A stretch of DNA of 13,086 nucleotides. Origin: Elusimicrobia bacterium RIFOXYB2_FULL_49_7. Its GTDB lineage: Bacteria > Fibrobacterota > OXYB2-FULL-49-7. Every line of letters begins with the position of its first letter. Positions within the stretch are counted from its first letter, which is position 1. The notes beneath the pieces were generated by a model, which did no database searches, was not told the DNA's origin, and saw nothing but the letters and a program-made list of their open reading frames with translations. The stretch covers positions 587 to 13,672 of the forward strand of contig MGVN01000020.1 of the NCBI GenBank assembly GCA_001800515.1, given 5' to 3'. A program made the position numbers and the translations under genes. Below, in pieces: positions 10,100 through 13,086 of the stretch.

Positions 10100-13030
10100 A
10101 TGGATAACAAGACAGAGCTTCCCCCGCAACCCGACTTTTCATCCGGTAGCGAACGAATTCACGATGATTTTCATTATCATTCCAAAGATGTCCCGTCTCC
10201 GATCCTGCCGGCAGAAAAAAAAACGAGTCCGTCCGCTGCTCCTTCCCCAAAGCCCATAAACCCGCTTAAAAAGGAGGGGGGTAAAAAAGAGTCGGATGAA
10301 ATCGACTTCCTGAAATATCTTGCGATTGTTCTGCGTCGCAAGAAAGTCGTCTTTATTACCCTATTCTGTGTCATTGTTCTTAATTTCATCAAAGACATGG
10401 GGCAGGTTGATTTGTATCGGGCGGATACCAAGCTCCTGGTGCAGGTCCGCAAACCCAATCCCATCGGGGATCAGGAATACAGTTACTTCTGGGATCAGCA
10501 AACCCGTATCAATACCATGTTGAATGCCATCAAGTCACGGGATATCCTGAAGCGTGTCATTGACACGTTGGGCCTTGATATGCCGTTGGATGCCCTGGTG
10601 GCGTCTATTGCGGTCTCCAAAATTCAGGAAACAAACATCATTCTGATTTCCGTGACCCTCACGGATCCGGAACTTTCCGCCCGAGTGGTCAATACCTTGG
10701 CTCAGGAATTCATCAACTATAATAATGAAGTCACCCGCAAGGATATTTCGGATGCCATCCGGTACATCGAAATGCAGATTGAAAAGACCTCCCGAGAACT
10801 GAAGGAACGCGAGGAGGCGCTTAAAAACTATCAGCAGGACAACCGTTTGATTGAACGGATGCCGGAATCCGACTCCGAAGTGGAAAAATTGACCAATCTG
10901 GAAATCGCCCTTCAAAATACCATTGTGGAAATCACGGAAAACGATGAAAAGATAAATCAGCTCACAAAATTGTTAAAGCAGGAAAAACTGTATATCGAGC
11001 AATCTTTTACATTCGACAATACCATTGAAACGCAACTCATTGATCTCAATGTGGAGTTGGCGCGTACCCTGGCCGAGTATGGAGAACAGCACCGGCAGGT
11101 GAAGCAACTGAAGGAGAATATCCGAAAATTGACCGAACTGGCTAAGCAGAGCAGGGATGGAGTGAACAAGATATCCTCCACAAAAAGCCTTAACCAGAAC
11201 CGAATCGTTTTATTGCAGGAATATAATGATCGAACCATTGCGGCCAATTCGCTCCGGGCGCGTCGCACGGCTTATGAAAAAGTGCTCCGAGAGCTGAATG
11301 AATCCATCAAGGGTATTCCCGAGAAATATCTGTTGTTGCGGAGGCTTCAGCGTGAAAAGGAGAATGTGGAAAAGATTTATACGCTGCTTCAGGAAAAATA
11401 CCAGGAGCAGCGTATTCGCTACGAGATGCAGTCCTCGGACGTGGTGCAATGGGAGGTGGCTTCCATTCCCAAGAGCCCTATTCCACAAGGGTCCCGCTTC
11501 GGGTTTTTGATCGTGGTCGTGGTGGGGCTTATTGCCGGGGTGGGTATGGTTTTTGCCATCGAGTTTCTCGATCAGTCCATCAAGAGCCCACAAGAAATCG
11601 AGGAGGAACTGCAATTGCCGCTTCTCGGTATTATTCCTCTCATGAACGATGAAGACAAGGTGCTTGCATTGGATTCCAAGTCCAAGATTCTGGAGCCCTA
11701 TCGATCGCTTCGAACCAATATTCGTTACACCAACCTGGGAGCGGATAAGCGGACTTTGTTGCTGACCAGCGCGATTCAAGGGGACGGCAAAACCACAAAA
11801 GCGTGTAATTTGGCCATCTCTTTTGCGCTGGATGGAAAGAAAGTGATGATTGTGGATGCGGATTTGCGCCGTTCTTCGGTTCACAAACTTTTCAATGTGG
11901 AAAAAGAAAACGGACTGTCGGAATATCTGACCCTGCAGGCGGATTATGCGCAAGTCAAGAAGCCGGCATTCAATGGAGCTATTTCCGTGGTGCCGGCCGG
12001 CAAGCGTCCTCCCAATCCGGCGGAAATCCTCGGAAGTCCCAGGCTCCAGGAGCTGATTCGCGAGGGGCTGTCGGATCACGATCTGGTCATCATTGATTCT
12101 CCGGCTTTGGTGCCGGTCTCGGATGCGTTGCTGATTGCACCGTATGTCAGTTCGACCATTATTGTGGGGAGGGCGTTTAAGACCCCTCTTAAAGCCATGC
12201 ATTTCACCAAAAACTCGCTTCAACGCGTTAATACTAATATTATCGGGGTCATTTTCAATGGCGTGGAACAACGGCGCGGGTATTATCCTTATTATTACAC
12301 TTACTACAGTTATTATAGCTATTATCGCAGCCGTTACTATCAATATTATAATGAAGAGGATGAGTTAGCCGGACTGCCGAAAAACTTCAAGGAATTCCTC
12401 CTCTTTTCTGCTAAGGAATTGTACGTTGACATCAAAAAACGGATCCGTCATTCGAAACCCGCGCTGACCTTATTTCTGCCCATAATACGGCAACACCGTA
12501 GAAAGTTTTTTCTGGCGCTGGTGCTTACAGGAGCAATGATTGCTGTTTATGTCTTGCGCCATGGGCCTTTTGCCCCTTTTCCAAAGCAAACCACCCGTTT
12601 ACGCTATTCCTATGTGCCTTCTGCAACGGCCAATGCGACCTCTCATTTGCAACCCACCGTACAGGGAACCGTCGGCATATCGGAATCGGAATTGATACAA
12701 CTCGTTCGAGATATACACACTGCCGTCAAAGAAGAGAATTTCAATTTATATAAGACATTTTATTCCAAGACCCGGTTCCGCAACACATCCGGCGGTTATT
12801 CGGAATGGATGGCCAACCGCTTGTCTGCCTTCAAGCGACTTCAGGATGAATCACTTGTGCCGGGCTCGATTGTCGTCTTATCCCAGGATTCTTCACAAGC
12901 AATGGTTGTTTTTGAGAAGAGTTATCAGGAGGGTTGGTTTTTCAAAACGGCCCGTTCTTACCGGATGAAATTAAAATTGGAGAAGGACGGGAATCGTTGG
13001 AAAATCATCGGTGAAGGGAGAATCCGATGA
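10100..13030 (+). CDS. Wzc-like polysaccharide co-polymerase / BY-kinase with extra TM and NTF2-like C-terminal domain
   Basis: A 976-residue inner-membrane protein. In order: a Pro/Lys-rich cytoplasmic N-terminus (1-68); Wzz domain entry DEIDFLKYLAIVLRRKK with TM1 (about 82-97); a long periplasmic coiled-coil region (about 200-440); TM2 (about 467-489); and a tyrosine-kinase domain with EPYRSLRTNIR, Walker A SAIQGDGKTT (557-566), Walker A' VDADLRR (585-591) and Walker B VIIDSP (663-668). It controls polymer length and export through cyclic autophosphorylation on a tyrosine cluster, here 15 Tyr in 23 residues (728-750). Unlike E. coli Wzc, where that cluster ends the protein, about 226 residues follow: a basic linker, a third hydrophobic segment (about 803-819) and an alpha/beta domain (about 861-976) ending in WKIIGEGRIR, resembling NTF2-like/Cds6-type domains. 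Positive charges before TM3 suggest that domain is periplasmic. The stop overlaps the next start by ATGA. Confidence 0.93.
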   Translation: MDNKTELPPQPDFSSGSERIHDDFHYHSKDVPSPILPAEKKTSPSAAPSPKPINPLKKEGGKKESDEIDFLKYLAIVLRRKKVVFITLFCVIVLNFIKDMGQVDLYRADTKLLVQVRKPNPIGDQEYSYFWDQQTRINTMLNAIKSRDILKRVIDTLGLDMPLDALVASIAVSKIQETNIILISVTLTDPELSARVVNTLAQEFINYNNEVTRKDISDAIRYIEMQIEKTSRELKEREEALKNYQQDNRLIERMPESDSEVEKLTNLEIALQNTIVEITENDEKINQLTKLLKQEKLYIEQSFTFDNTIETQLIDLNVELARTLAEYGEQHRQVKQLKENIRKLTELAKQSRDGVNKISSTKSLNQNRIVLLQEYNDRTIAANSLRARRTAYEKVLRELNESIKGIPEKYLLLRRLQREKENVEKIYTLLQEKYQEQRIRYEMQSSDVVQWEVASIPKSPIPQGSRFGFLIVVVVGLIAGVGMVFAIEFLDQSIKSPQEIEEELQLPLLGIIPLMNDEDKVLALDSKSKILEPYRSLRTNIRYTNLGADKRTLLLTSAIQGDGKTTKACNLAISFALDGKKVMIVDADLRRSSVHKLFNVEKENGLSEYLTLQADYAQVKKPAFNGAISVVPAGKRPPNPAEILGSPRLQELIREGLSDHDLVIIDSPALVPVSDALLIAPYVSSTIIVGRAFKTPLKAMHFTKNSLQRVNTNIIGVIFNGVEQRRGYYPYYYTYYSYYSYYRSRYYQYYNEEDELAGLPKNFKEFLLFSAKELYVDIKKRIRHSKPALTLFLPIIRQHRRKFFLALVLTGAMIAVYVLRHGPFAPFPKQTTRLRYSYVPSATANATSHLQPTVQGTVGISESELIQLVRDIHTAVKEENFNLYKTFYSKTRFRNTSGGYSEWMANRLSAFKRLQDESLVPGSIVVLSQDSSQAMVVFEKSYQEGWFFKTARSYRMKLKLEKDGNRWKIIGEGRIR
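12281..12349 (+). other. Tyrosine cluster of the BY-kinase, encoded by a TAT/TAC-rich tract
   Basis: Codons for residues 728-750 of the kinase include 15 tyrosines arranged in doublets and one triplet (pattern YY-P-YYY-T-YY-S-YY-S-YY, then RSR, YY-Q-YY). Such clusters are the autophosphorylation tail of BY-kinases. The DNA is near-repetitive, mostly TAT with some TAC, so copy-number change by slippage is conceivable; one copy gives no proof of this. Confidence 0.85.
13016..13020 (+). promoter_or_regulatory. Shine-Dalgarno of the last, partial gene
   Basis: GGGAG lies six bases before ATG 13027, inside the end of the kinase gene. With the ATGA overlap it supports a real coupled start at 13027. 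Confidence 0.6.
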
Positions 13031-13086
13031 AAAAAAGTGGTTCGATGGAACAAAAAGTCATGACACTGCTTCTTTTGCTGTTCATG
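13027..13086 (+). CDS. Start of a probable membrane protein of the polysaccharide operon (partial)
   Basis: Only 20 codons are inside the window. The start overlaps the kinase stop (ATGA, 13027-13030) and has a good ribosome site. The peptide opens with a short basic, polar stretch (MKKSGSMEQK) and then runs into leucines (VMTLLLLLFM), which suggests a signal anchor or first membrane helix. In such operons the next gene is often an O-antigen ligase/polymerase, flippase or other membrane protein, but the visible part does not allow a choice. Confidence 0.7.
   Translation, partial: MKKSGSMEQKVMTLLLLLFM

Noticed and set aside
10215..10223. Run of nine A in the N-terminal part of the kinase gene, a possible slippage or frameshift site
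   Set aside because: The frame is continuous through it and the upstream peptide is compatible with the same start; no evidence of programmed shifting.
9600..10250. Minus-strand frame of 216 codons over the MinD-like/kinase junction
   Set aside because: Antisense to two solid genes with no recognisable motif; judged a shadow.
11210..12343. Long open frame (377 codons) on the minus strand inside the kinase gene
   Set aside because: It lies fully antisense to a well-supported BY-kinase, has His/Arg/Ile-rich composition typical of a shadow frame, and shows no family motif.

Overview
The window is densely coding: 12 protein genes (two cut by the window edges), no RNA genes, no mobile elements, and no gene-free stretch longer than about 125 bases. 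The gene set points to a Gram-negative bacterium: outer-membrane polysaccharide export protein, Wzc-type co-polymerase/tyrosine kinase, three-subunit glycolate-oxidase-type dehydrogenase. The MinD-like ATPase and the NTF2-like/Cds6-like tail on the kinase recall Desulfobacterota ('deltaproteobacteria') and some candidate phyla, but phylum-level placement is only a guess.

Left arm (1-3747, minus strand): a tightly packed, translationally overlapping cluster read as glcD - obg - glcE-like - glcF (glcF runs off the left edge). GlcD (FAD), GlcE and GlcF (Fe-S) normally form a membrane-associated 2-hydroxyacid (glycolate or D-lactate) dehydrogenase. Two oddities: the ribosome-assembly GTPase obg is inserted inside the operon, and the GlcE subunit is short and has lost the usual FAD-domain glycine motif.

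Centre (3874-8416, plus strand): divergent from glcD lies a phosphomannomutase/phosphoglucomutase, then a divergent QueC-like PP-loop protein, then a housekeeping run der - plsY - merR-like (1-16 base gaps).

Right arm (8466-13086, plus strand): a good sigma-70-like promoter starts an exopolysaccharide/capsule operon: Wza-like export protein, a MinD/ParA-type ATPase, a large Wzz-BY-kinase fusion carrying an internal tyrosine cluster plus an extra C-terminal membrane segment and NTF2-like domain, and the first 20 codons of a further probable membrane protein overlapping it by ATGA. The mutase at 3874 could supply hexose-1-phosphate for the sugar nucleotides used by this system. The most unusual items are the three-membrane-segment kinase with a C-terminal NTF2-like domain, the MinD-like ATPase between exporter and kinase, and the altered GlcE and QueC active-site motifs.
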